Below are positions 1 to 10,377 of a DNA stretch of 64,000 bases, one piece after another. The notes below the pieces were generated by a model. It ran no database searches. It was not told where the DNA came from and saw only the letters and a list, made by a program, of their open reading frames with translations. Position numbers and translations under genes: made by a program. The stretch's first letter is position 1. Each line of letters begins with the position of its first letter. The stretch covers positions 19,786,479 through 19,850,478 of the forward strand of contig NC_135243.1 of the NCBI RefSeq assembly GCF_947623445.1, in the 5' to 3' direction. This DNA is from Clavelina lepadiformis (taxonomy: Eukaryota; Chordata; Ascidiacea; Aplousobranchia; Clavelinidae).

Positions 1-3000
1 TTCTGAAAAAATGTTCTCAAAGATAACATTTCCATGCTCTCCTTTTAAAACGACAAACTGAATAACGCAAGAAAAATAACTTCCTTCGTAAATGTAGTTG
101 CAGTCTATGGTGACTAAACCGCAGTTTCTCTATTTACAAATAAACCAGGCTAAATGACTTAAAATATGTCCGCTATTTCTGAAGTGATGGTTTAAGTTAG
201 GAGATTTCCATCCCAATTACTGGCCACTCGACACTGCATGCAACAAATAACGTCTGTCAAAACACGCAACATACGACAAAGTAACATCCAAAATCCAATA
301 TCGGCGACTTCACGCAGTCCTCTATCCAGCACGTAAAAGGTAGGCGGCATTCTTTGTTCAAAGTTGAGTATTTTCTTGCTCCGAACCCAACAGCTTCTTT
401 CTGGCGCATGTGCGTCGAATCGTCACTGGATCACGCCGTCATCCAAAGTTTGCAGGCCATGAGATTCGTTAGATGCATGGTAAATAGAATAGCAGGTTGT
501 TCGCAGTGTGCTCTATCTGCGCCTCTCCCACAAGTCGCGGAGTTTGCCTGCATTTGTACAGAGTTGAGCGAAAACGCAAGACACAGGTTTGAAAGCAATT
601 AAGCTGAAACCGAACCAATCTGGGTAAAAACGTCCAATGAGGTGGGATTCATCGTCGTTGCTGATGAAGTTGCAAAGTGTAGCTTGACTTTCTGCTACTT
701 CACTTTTCATTTCTGGTCTGCCCAACAAGTCGCTCAATGACTGGGTTTCGGCTTGTTCTAACAGTTGCCGTGCGGCCGGGACAAATCGGTGTCTTGATTT
801 CAGTCATCGAACTTGCTTTGTCGCTGAAGCAAAAAGCTTCGCATGGAGTAGTTGGAGTGGCGCCGATATCGATTCGCGAGACAAAAAGTGGCTCCATCTA
901 GCCCAAAGGTCTGGGTGATGCTCGCGAGGAGGGAAAGATTGCTGAATGGCATGGGACGTAGATATGCAATGATATAAAGCATGTATGACCCTATATTTGT
1001 TAGTGTTGATTTGGTGGCTGAGTGTGCTGTGCACTTAAGTGGGGGAGTAGATTTAGGCTACAGCTGCGGTACACAGAGCAGCAGCCCAGCGTCTAAACCT
1101 AGGCCCACGGCAAACGGCTGAACACATTGAAAGTAAATTTAATAAAATGAATTTAAGAATGCAATTCAAAAAAACTTTTCTTACCAGAGAAGATTTGCTA
1201 TCCACAGGATGGTGGGTCCTCTAGTTATCAAATGTTATAACTCTTTCACGTCTTAAGGTGTTTTCTCATAAAGTAGGGCAGGTAAAATTCTGGAGCACGA
1301 CTTAGTGAGCCGCTCCTGTACCATAAGCTTTGAAAGGTCGTTGTACGAATGTTCGGCGTTCCACAGTGACACGTCTAAGTCCTATACATGCTTGACATGA
1401 CTGCGTTTGGCCGACATTCAACTTCCGGTATTTACAACGTAGCGTTCGTAAAACGATAACTTTATTGTAAACAAAGTCTTGGCGAAAATTATAGAGCAGC
1501 TCAATTGTAGCTTGTATTTAACTTTTTCCCCACACAAAGAGTCTCACCTGCTTGCGTTGGTTGCTTTAAGGGTTGCGTTGTCATTTTGCTAAAGGTTTCA
1601 GGAATGAACGAACGCAATACAATGTATAACAGTAAGAGAAAAATCTCCTCAACCCTTGTGGCAGATCTATCAATTTATGTGCAGCAAAGTATTCGCAACT
1701 GCGACAGATTATCACGTTATGAAGTGAATTGAATATATGCGATAATAATAGTTGTGAATTTTTACCCAGTTAATGGTTACCAATTTAATTATGGTCCTTG
1801 TTGTTCCAGTGCAGTTTTGTTGACCTATGAGTTGTTTGACAGATGTTGTAGACAGGCTACACAAATACTGGCGTTCATTGTCTTTGTTGCAAATTTCGTG
1901 CAATATTTTCAGCACTAATTCTAAACACCTGCCATCTAAAGCTGTCATTCCTTTCATTTCATTAGGAACGCCGATTACAGTTAAACATGTCACGGATATT
2001 TTGACTTTCCAAAGCTGTTTTATGCGTTAATTGTTGCATGAAACTTTTTAGCAAGGCTAGCAAACGCGAAATCCAACGCACGAACACCAACATCTTAACC
2101 TTATAGGTATGTATAGCCTATCGTTAAAACCTTCAAAAGACCTCAGAATCGAAACAGTAGACTTTAAAGTAAAAACAAATACAGATGCGTTCATCAAGAA
2201 GTCTTCTGAATATCTACTATCGACAGTTGCAAGGTGTAATACAGTTCCCGCCTCGCCCGCTCAAAAGTATTAATTAGTCGCCTTAAGCGACCGAGGCAAT
2301 CGGGATCTTTTCAAAAGCCAGGCCGGTGATTAGTTAAGCATTTATTAAAACCCTGGTAATGCAATAGGAGCCATTTAATTTGTTCTAATGCCGCGATATA
2401 TTAGATCATTCGGCTGCTCATCCACAATAACCGTGCAAGGGTACACAAAAATTCCATTGTTCAAATGCCAAGTATAGTTAACCACCAGATCTAAGTGTTT
2501 TCTGTTCTGCATCCTTTATTCATTCCCTCCAAATAGCTTTGCTTTGATGAGTAATTAACCGTTGTCTTTGTTCAGATTGATGAAGTAACTTAACAATAAT
2601 AATCCATACCGACTAATGAAATTGTGCTTAATTTTATGAACAATCGTTGTTGCATTCAAACCGTGTTTTAAGAAGATAACAGTGATAGCTTGCTTAAGCA
2701 CAATTTACATTTTCCATCGAATTTGAAAAATGACGTCTAGATTAAACCTTTTACACAAAATATGGCGAGGTTTATTCAAAGACCTGTTAATACCTTCTGT
2801 TTTCCTATTTGTACTGTTAATTTGTGTTGATCGTGGTTGAATTAAAAGAAACTTAGTTGGAATGAAACCGGAGTGTTAATAGGAATTTAAGTTCTTTTTT
2901 ATCTCATAGCTTATTCTTATTAGGAAACGCAGGGGTCAGACATTGTGCATTACAAAATAGTCTAAATAAGATGGTATAAAGTAAAATATATGCTGGCCAT

Positions 3001-3235
3001 TGTAGAATTCAGGAAAAATTTGAATTTTTACTTTAATATTGAGCAATTCTTCTGACTTTAACAGTTTGCAAAACATGAAATTGATTATTTGAGATAGGCT
3101 ACCGTTAACAGTAACAAAATCGAATCTTTATAATAAGGGTGCATATCAAGTATCTACAAAGTATGACTCTATCAATCTAATTACAGTCAAGCAGTGAATA
3201 CAGTCAGAAATACTTGTGTGCAATTCAGAACATGG

Positions 3236-3243
3236 TATAAATA
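3236..3243 (+). promoter_or_regulatory. TATA-like box, possible promoter of the nuclear receptor gene
   Basis: TATAAATA lies about 0.8 kb upstream of the first coding exon of the nuclear receptor gene. An untranslated first exon starting near 3265 and spliced to the acceptor at 4034-4035 would be a sensible arrangement. This rests only on the motif and position; no initiator or transcript evidence is available. Confidence 0.3.
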
Positions 3244-3752
3244 TATTAACAGAAGGGCCGATTGTTTGCCGCTTCAGCTATCGCATCTTCTCCACATTCA
3301 TCTCAGCTGGAAGTTGAGTCTTATCAATGACACTGCGGGTGACAGTTTCGTCAGTAAAATCTCTGCGTGAGACCATTCTCAGGTTTGAAATTAAAAAAAT
3401 GCATGAGTCCAACGTCACGTCGCTTTGCTGCCCACGTGCTTTGTATTCAGGAAACAAACAATTGCATCAAATTGCGATGAGCGAGTTACCAAGGCAACAG
3501 CGATCGCTTTTTTCTAATTTGCTTGGAGGTTTCAGTCTTTACATTGTGCACCATTTGCAATAGAAGGAGAAATCTCTCGCAGAGACGCATTTCTCATTTT
3601 AAATGTTGTTTAAGCATTTTAACGTTAGGTGCTTTGGCTTAGATGAGTGATTCACTTGGATCGTTAAGCGTTCAACAAATGCATCAAGAATTTAGAAATA
3701 GGAAGCATTTTTTGAACATTAATAGTCATTAGAAATTAAATTTGAATAAATT

Positions 3753-3870
3753 ATTAACAAAGTGCAGTGAGATTTAGTTTAGTTCTTAATGGTCTTGGTG
3801 TCAGTACGTTGTATTCATGTAATACTGCCATGCCATTTGCTAATACTGGAAGTAGCCTACTTTAATTATA
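3753..3870 (+). repeat. Interspersed repeat, copy A
   Basis: About 118 bp match 11591-11709 in the same orientation with roughly 90% identity by eye (shared words include TTCTTAATGGTCTTGGTGTC and CTAATACTGGAAGTAGCCTA). No coding potential. Probably a fragment of a dispersed transposable element, since the copies lie 7.8 kb apart and their flanks differ. Confidence 0.8.
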
Positions 3871-3886
3871 AAGTAAGCTAGCTTGT

Positions 3887-3958
3887 AGGCTAGCTTGTAG
3901 GCTAGATTGTAGGCTAGATTGTAGGCTAGTTTGTAGACTAGCTAGTAGGCTAACCTAC
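3887..3958 (+). repeat. 12-bp minisatellite, unit GTAGGCTAGCTT and variants
   Basis: About six imperfect head-to-tail copies of a 12-bp unit (GTAGGCTAGCTT, GTAGGCTAGATT, GTAGGCTAGTTT). It lies directly downstream of interspersed repeat copy A and upstream of the nuclear receptor coding exon. No function is apparent. Confidence 0.85.
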
Positions 3959-4042
3959 ATTACTTGTAAAGTAGGCTATATTTCTTGTATTTTGCATTTG
4001 ATCAAACTGATTCACTTTTTATTAATTTTTTTCAGGTAGATG

Positions 4043-4043
<1 letters not shown>

Positions 4044-4080
<37 letters not shown>
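4044..4080 (+). repeat. (GATT)n microsatellite directly 5' of the receptor start codon
   Basis: Nine GATT units plus one base. A GATT tract contains TGA in all three frames, so no open frame can cross it. It must be untranslated, and translation of the downstream exon has to begin after it. Confidence 0.95.
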
Positions 4081-4082
<2 letters not shown>

Positions 4083-4116
4083 CAATTCAAACAATCCTAA
4101 AGACGGCCCCACTGAT

Positions 4117-7100
4117 ATGTCGCATAGCTATGAAAATGGCCAGAGTAGTACACCTACATCTAACCCTGTTGTTGACCAGACTGCAAATTCTCAGGCGCAC
4201 CATCCTCACATGGAACATCAACGTGCTGTCTTAGTAACTGGGTGCAGCAGCAGGCAAGGTGTTGTGCGTCAATTTGGAAATCGACAACAAAACGCCAGCT
4301 CTTCTATTTTATCTGAATCGAGACACAACGGTGTTGGAGTGTTATCGTCCAACCCGCAACAACGTAATGCTGGACCTTCTTTTTCGTTTGGATCGAGACT
4401 TAGCTGCATTGGAGTGTTATCGTCAAATCCGCAACAACGTAATGCTGGACCTTCTTTTACGTTTGGATCGGGACCTAGCAATGTTGGAGTGTTATCGTCC
4501 AACCCGCAACAACGTAATGCTGGATCTTCTTTTACGTTTGAATCGGGACCTAGCGACGTTGGAGTGTTATCGTCCAATCCGCAACAACGTAATGCTGGAC
4601 CTTCTTTTACGTTTGGATCGAGACTTAACGACGTTGGAGTGTCATCGTCCAATCCGCAACAACGTAATGCTGGACCTTCTTTTACGTTTGGATCGAGACT
4701 TAACGACGTTGGAGTGTCATCGTCCAATCCGCAACAACGTAATGCTGGACCTTCTTTTACGTTTCAATCGGGACACAGCGGTGTTGGAACTTTCTCGTCT
4801 AATCCTGGTTCAATTAATGCTGACAATGTAACGTCTCCAGCTTTCGCAGATTACAGACCTCATAACCACAGCAGTAGTCATCAAATGGATACAACCAGTG
4901 AAGACGGACCATGTGCATCAACTCAGCCCAATCGTTATCGCAGAATAATAGGACGAGGTGAGATTTACCTGTTAGTAATGTTACTGATACAGGCTCTAGG
5001 AAAATCCAAGTGGTCACTCTTTAACGCTAAACATAATTTGTTCGACAAGCAACAAATTTAAAGTGGGAAAGGTTTGACAAAGTGAAGTGTAACGATAAAA
5101 GTAAATCTAATATAGCTTCTACGAAATTTTCACCGAAAACCATTTCCATTTTATAACACTGCATTTTTTGTAAAATATTTTGCAAAATTAATTGTTCCAT
5201 AAATTTTATATCGCCATCTGTGAAGTTTTTTTTATTCGGTTTTAGAATTATTAATAACTAGTCACCCTACGGCCTACAGCGTTGAATGTGAATTGTTGTT
5301 TAAGAGTTGTAAAATGTTAGATGTTTCTATTACTGATGTTTTCTTATGTTTTTCTAACAGCTCCGATTCAGTATATCCCCTGCAAGGTTTGCGGAGACAG
5401 TTCATCAGGAGTCCATTATGGCGAATATACTTGCGAAGGGTGTAAGGTCAGCAAATTCGTGTTGTCGTTTTGTTCTCAAATCACGACGCCGGAATATTTA
5501 TTACTCATGAAACGTCTTTTAATTTTTTTCTGTCGAATGTGTCAGAATTACGTTGTCATTTGACGACGATTTGCTCGAAAACGAATTTGCGGTTTGTTAA
5601 CCTCTGTGCAGTCAAACTGGCGTGGACAGATTCTCCCGATTTTGTGTAGAAATATATTTCAACACGACCAAACTAATACCTGTGTTGATTTCGTTAAAGT
5701 AATAGAGAAGATAAAGCGCTTAGTCTGTGGTATAAGACATATGTTTGTTACAGCGCGGTTTTTAATGTTTTTGTTTTCATTTGTTTGCCTAAATGTCTCT
5801 GTTTCCTTAAGTCAAAGACGTGGTATTGGTACCAAAGCAAGCGACGTCCAAGCAAGTTTTTCGTGCCTGTCAACAATCTTATCTTCTTGTTGGCCTAATT
5901 ACCCACCTTTACGAGTCGCCGTTCACGTACGCTTCACAAACAATGCTGTCTCGTCTCATATCAAACTACGATCGTCCATTACACAAAAGTTTGCTTATCA
6001 CAGATAGCGCATGCGCTTAATGCTTTTTATTGTAATCATCACCTCACACTTTGCCATTGATTGTCGTTTTTACTCAAAGATGATTTAATTAATGATGCAT
6101 AGTTCTGTGATAAAGCTGCTGAGTTTTGAATTAGTTTTCATAACCCTGAATTGTGTGGGGAAATTATTTAACTTAACACCCCGTAAGTGCATGAAACTCA
6201 CAGGTACGTAATGCTGCAAATATCTGTTTGAGTCTATTGTGTCGTTTACGCAATTGCATTATGTTGTTGTAGTCAAATATTTCCACTTTATTAGATTATG
6301 TTATGTGTCATACAACGAAAAACTGCAGATCATAATTTTTTTAAATTTGTTCAAATTCTGTTGATAGAACAATTTTTATTTTTATTGTTGTCTGTTGACA
6401 TTATTATGTGTTTTGAAGGGGTTTTTCAGACGAAGCTTAAAGAAAAAAGACACTTACGTTTGCCGAAGAGATCAGAAGTGTATTATTACTCGCAAGACCA
6501 GGAATCGATGCCAATATTGTCGTTTCCAAAAATGTCTAAGAGTTGGCATGTGTAAATCCCGTAAGCTCACAATTGTGATTTTTTGTTAATTTATGATGCT
6601 TCTTTTTGCATTTAGTCACGTCTTGCTTTGTACTTTATTTTTTTCATGCATGTTACTTTTTTATCTATTAGGCTTTACATAAACTATATAATGCATGTTG
6701 GTGAATAATTATGCTAAATCTTAGGGTAACTGCCTTGCGAATTAAATTAATCATTAAAGCATGATCAATTGAGACGTTGCGTTGTCATTTAAACTTTTTC
6801 TCGACGTTTGGTTTAAATTGATGGTTGCCGTAATGACAGTCTTACCAGTTCTCTGGTTTCACGAAATTACTTCGTCAAAAATCGGCCCTTGTAAGGTTTA
6901 GTTTTAAATTACGTTGTGGATTGCATTTCTACTTGACTTCCCTCCTGTGATCAAACTAATAGCAGAAATCGGTGCGACTGCGATTTTGTTTGAAGTTAGT
7001 ATTAAATTCTGAAAAGTAATTGTCTCACCGACGCTTGGCGACGTTCGATCACAGAACTTTGTTTACAATGTCGCACTCTTGGTGCGATAAAAATTCTGTA

Positions 7101-8534
7101 CTTCTTGTTTTCAATGGTGGTGAATTCTGCATAGATTTAGTTTAATTTTATGTTTCTGTACTTAACACCATTTAGTGTGTTTACTTTTTTCCTTCTTACC
7201 AGACTATTTCTGCTGAAAGACAGCTGCGATCAGTACCATGTCGTATTTGCGTATAAGATTAGCACTTCGTTTTTAGCCAAAGGCCAATGTGCAGACCTTT
7301 ATCTGGCTTCCATCTTCCATCGTTATTCCCTTTTTGTTTAATTTTGCTTGTTAGGTTCTGTCAAGAACAATAAGATATTTGATCTTAGCTTGAGTCTTTT
7401 ATAAAACAGGTGTAACGTTTGGACGAATGTCGAGGCACAGACGACAGAGGGTTGAAAATGAAGCACGAACACATCGCCGACGTCGACAACGACAATTTCA
7501 GGCACAAAACCCACTGGCTTTGCACGCAGAGTTAAATTCCGTGGAGCCGGGCCCCTCCGGGTAAATACTAAAATAAGTTTATGGTAAATCTAACTTCTGG
7601 GTATCAGGGCAATGCTTACCCTTTTCTGTTTACTGTGATTAGAGCTAGCGGTTCAAATGCCGTATTGTTTTACTCGGCATCGAATTCATTTTTGGAAGAT
7701 CATCAACCGTCGCATAATAACTCTTCAGCTGGTGGTGCCCCTCCATCAGTTATGTCGAATTCATTTTTGGAAGATCATCAACCGTCGCATAATAACTCTC
7801 CGGCTGATGGCGCCCCTTTTTCAGTTATGTCAAATTCATTTTTGACAGATCATCAACCGTCGCATAATAACTCTTCAGCTGTTGGTGCCCCTTCATCAGT
7901 TATGTTGAATTCATTTTTGACAGATCATCAACCGTCGCATAATAACTCTTCAGCTGGTGGTGCCCCTCCATCAGTTATGTCGAATTCATTTTTGACAGAT
8001 CATCAACAATCGCATAATAACTCTCTGGCTGATGGAGCCCCTTTATCAGTTATGTCGAATTCATTTTTGACAGATCATCAACCGTCGCATAATAACTCTC
8101 CGGCTGATGGCGCCCCTTCATCAGTTATGTCAAATTCATATTTGACGGATCATCAACCGTCGCATAATAACTCTCCGGCTGATGGCGCCCCTTCATCAGT
8201 TATGTCAAATTCATATTTGACAGATCATCAACCGTTGCATAATAACTCTCCGGCTGATGGAGCCCCTTCATCAGTTATGTCAAATTCATATTTGACAGAT
8301 CATCAACCGTTGCATAATAACTCTCCGGCTGGTGGCGCCTCTTTATCAGTTATGGCGAATTCAAGCAATGACCGAGGAAACTTTCTGTCTCCATCGCAAC
8401 CTTCTCATGATATTATGTGCAGTTTTACTTATTTGAATCTAGGTTCATCTGCTAACAATAATGACGGTGTAGATGCGCACACTACAAATGCAGTGGACAT
8501 GAATGATTTTTTAATGTCAGAAAGTTCACTTTAA
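4117..8534 (+). CDS. Nuclear receptor with NR1-type DNA-binding domain and no ligand-binding domain
   Basis: Exons 4117-4957, 5361-5446, 6419-6560, 7410-7560, 7643-8534 (703 aa; every junction keeps phase with GT/AG sites). The start is the first ATG after the in-frame stops of the GATT tract. Residues 288-348 form a canonical two-zinc-finger DBD: C288, C291, C305, C308, then C324, C330, C340, C343. The P-box is CEGCKG, and the intron after CEGCK is at the usual receptor position. The extension ...[12 protein letters not shown] resembles the RFGRMSK-type extension of NR1 receptors (ROR, Rev-erb, E75, PPAR). The DBD is preceded by a 25-residue repeat array and followed by a second, unrelated 25-residue array; the protein then ends at DFLMSESSL. 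No ligand-binding domain is seen in this gene or downstream. A DNA-binding nuclear factor is expected. NR1 affinity is by resemblance; the subfamily is not assigned. Confidence 0.88.
4261..4830 (+). repeat. 75-bp coding minisatellite (25-residue repeat), N-terminal array
   Basis: Six near-identical 75-bp units start at 4336, 4411, 4486, 4561, 4636 and 4711, with degenerate units on either side. Each encodes a low-complexity 25-residue unit containing [17 protein letters not shown]. The unit is a multiple of three, so copy-number change keeps frame and all frames stay open. High DNA identity implies recent expansion or homogenisation. Confidence 0.95.
7680..8354 (+). repeat. 75-bp coding minisatellite (25-residue repeat), C-terminal array
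   Basis: Nine 75-bp units begin at 7680 and follow exactly every 75 bp. They encode units such as [20 protein letters not shown] followed by SSVMS. The array lies in the last receptor exon, after the DBD extension. The sequence is unrelated to the N-terminal array although the period is identical. Variants such as F to Y and P to L cluster in the last three units, consistent with stepwise duplication. Confidence 0.95.
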
Positions 8535-10213
8535 TTTCTGGTGACAAAAAATTTACCGAATTTGTCAATTTGGAACGGTTTATTTTTCTATATAACGCTG
8601 TTTCGGCGTGTGACTTGATTATAGAAAGACTTCAACTTATTTTTCTCTGCGACAGATCATCGTGTTATATCAAATATAGCATCTTTTTCAAAGCTTAAAG
8701 GATGTGATAATATAATGCACGAATTTATTTCGCTTTAAAGTAAAGAAGTACATTTTTCTCCATTGCAGTTCATTGCAGACATTATTAAGCATATGTAAAA
8801 TACTGCGCATAGTTACACACTGTCATATTTAACTTTTCTGTACATTGTATATAACGTAAGTTATTTTTTTTTTAGTTTTTTCTAGAATTGTTATTTACCC
8901 TTATCCAATGGTTTTTGTATAGCTACAGTAGGTGCATTTTTTACCTTTCATTAGTATAAATTTTGCATTTCAATGATGTTTTTGAGTCATAAACGCTATT
9001 GCTATAGCTTTATTTAGCTTACTGTAATGGTCGTACCGTTGTTTTGCACACTTGTTTGGTTCGATTGATTTTATGCATAATTACCACCTTGTAATAAATA
9101 AAGAGCGATTGACACATCTAAAACGTTCATTCATAGCAAGAAATTTTCTCATATAGTTACCTTGTGGTGTATTTTGCAAAGAATATTTTATTATCATAAA
9201 CGAATTCAGTGTGTTAGATGTATACTTCCCGTGTATTATACTGTAGAACAGTATTCTTATGTAAAGTTCTCTCATAATTTGATATAAGTTGCATCTCATT
9301 GTGTGTGCATATTTCATTCAACATTATATTTCATTATCATTTCACATTTCATCAATCATCATTAAAAATACTAAGAAAAAAAATTTGTCAAGCATTGTTT
9401 TCAAATGACGATTTTATGAGCATAGGTAGGTAGGTAGGTAGTAGGTTTTAAAAATAAAAGCAGCAGTTCGGCGTTAATAGATTTTCGGTCCAAGATCACA
9501 TCCAAGCTGTGCAATTGGAACAACTTTAGTACTCGATTTGGTACGGCACGAATCACGCTAATAAAATTTCAAAAAGAAGAAACCACAAACTTTTCAAAAT
9601 AATTAGGAAAACAATAACATTCTCCAAAGTTCTCAAATTCCTACTATAGTCCTGAGCAATGAAAATGTTTCAAATTTGTCCATACGTTTGACTGAAAGCG
9701 GTTGAGAATTAAGTAAAAAGCTGCTCTCCTTTAAATTCGGGAATTCCTCTATAAAAACTGCAAAGCTTTAACAAATAAAATAGGTATTTTGCCAGAAAAA
9801 TTAACTTCCGTTACACTTCTTTGACACCAGCAAGGAGCTGGGTTAATCTCATCAACTACTGCACTTTCTTGTTCCAACGCTAATCAAGCTTCCTTCGGAA
9901 TCCGTCATGAAATCTTTCACCACTTTTTCTGTACTAATTGATGTTGTGCAGCATGCGGCTTTTACTTTCATACGTATACTTTCGCATACGGCTGACGAAA
10001 TAAGTTAACTGCTTGTAAGACCTTTTTGCCCAGGTAAAGCACTTTCGATAGTGCACAGTTTCATTTTGATGTATATGGTTTCAACATTTGTAAAAGCTTT
10101 GATGTAGCCTATGTTGCGCTTTGCAGTTTTAAACAGTAACTTCAATAAATTATTTTTCTCGTGTCTTTGATACTTTCCAGAAACTCTATACTTCTTATTC
10201 ACATCACTGTGAT
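8535..10213. other. 3' flank of the receptor gene and intergenic DNA
   Basis: No coding exon is supported. AATAAA at 9093-9098 is a plausible polyadenylation signal for the receptor, implying a 3' UTR of about 0.55 kb. A short (TAGG)n tract lies near 9424-9442. I looked here for ligand-binding-domain exons and found none. Confidence 0.6.
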
Positions 10214-10377
10214 CAGGTTTTTTTTTAAGGTTTGGTTTAGGTGACCGCTAAGTAGTTTTAAGAGACCGCAAGTGTTTCATTTAAATACCAAAGTAGTTGC
10301 AAGTCCAAATTTTGGGAAACCACTGGAGAAATTTGGGGGACCGTTTCGGTCCCCCAAAACACCTTAAAAAAACACTG
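10214..10377. mobile_element. Short hAT-type MITE
   Basis: A 164-bp element is flanked by a perfect 8-bp duplication, ACTGTGAT, at 10206-10213 and 10378-10385. Its ends are imperfect inverted repeats beginning CAGGTTTTTTTTTAAGG on the left and, read in reverse complement, CAGTGTTTTTTTAAGGTG on the right. Near the right end is a perfect hairpin (TTTGGGGGACCG and its complement). The 8-bp duplication and CA..TG termini fit the hAT superfamily. No ORF, so non-autonomous. Confidence 0.85.

Noticed and set aside
354..737. Overlapping open frames in the first kilobase, on both strands
   Set aside because: No domain, no convincing splice partners and conflicting frames; not called as genes.
4259..4831. 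Long open frames in the other frames across the receptor repeat array (190 aa plus, 152 aa minus)
   Set aside because: A repeat unit of 75 bp keeps any stop-free unit open in all frames. These are by-products of the repeat, not genes.
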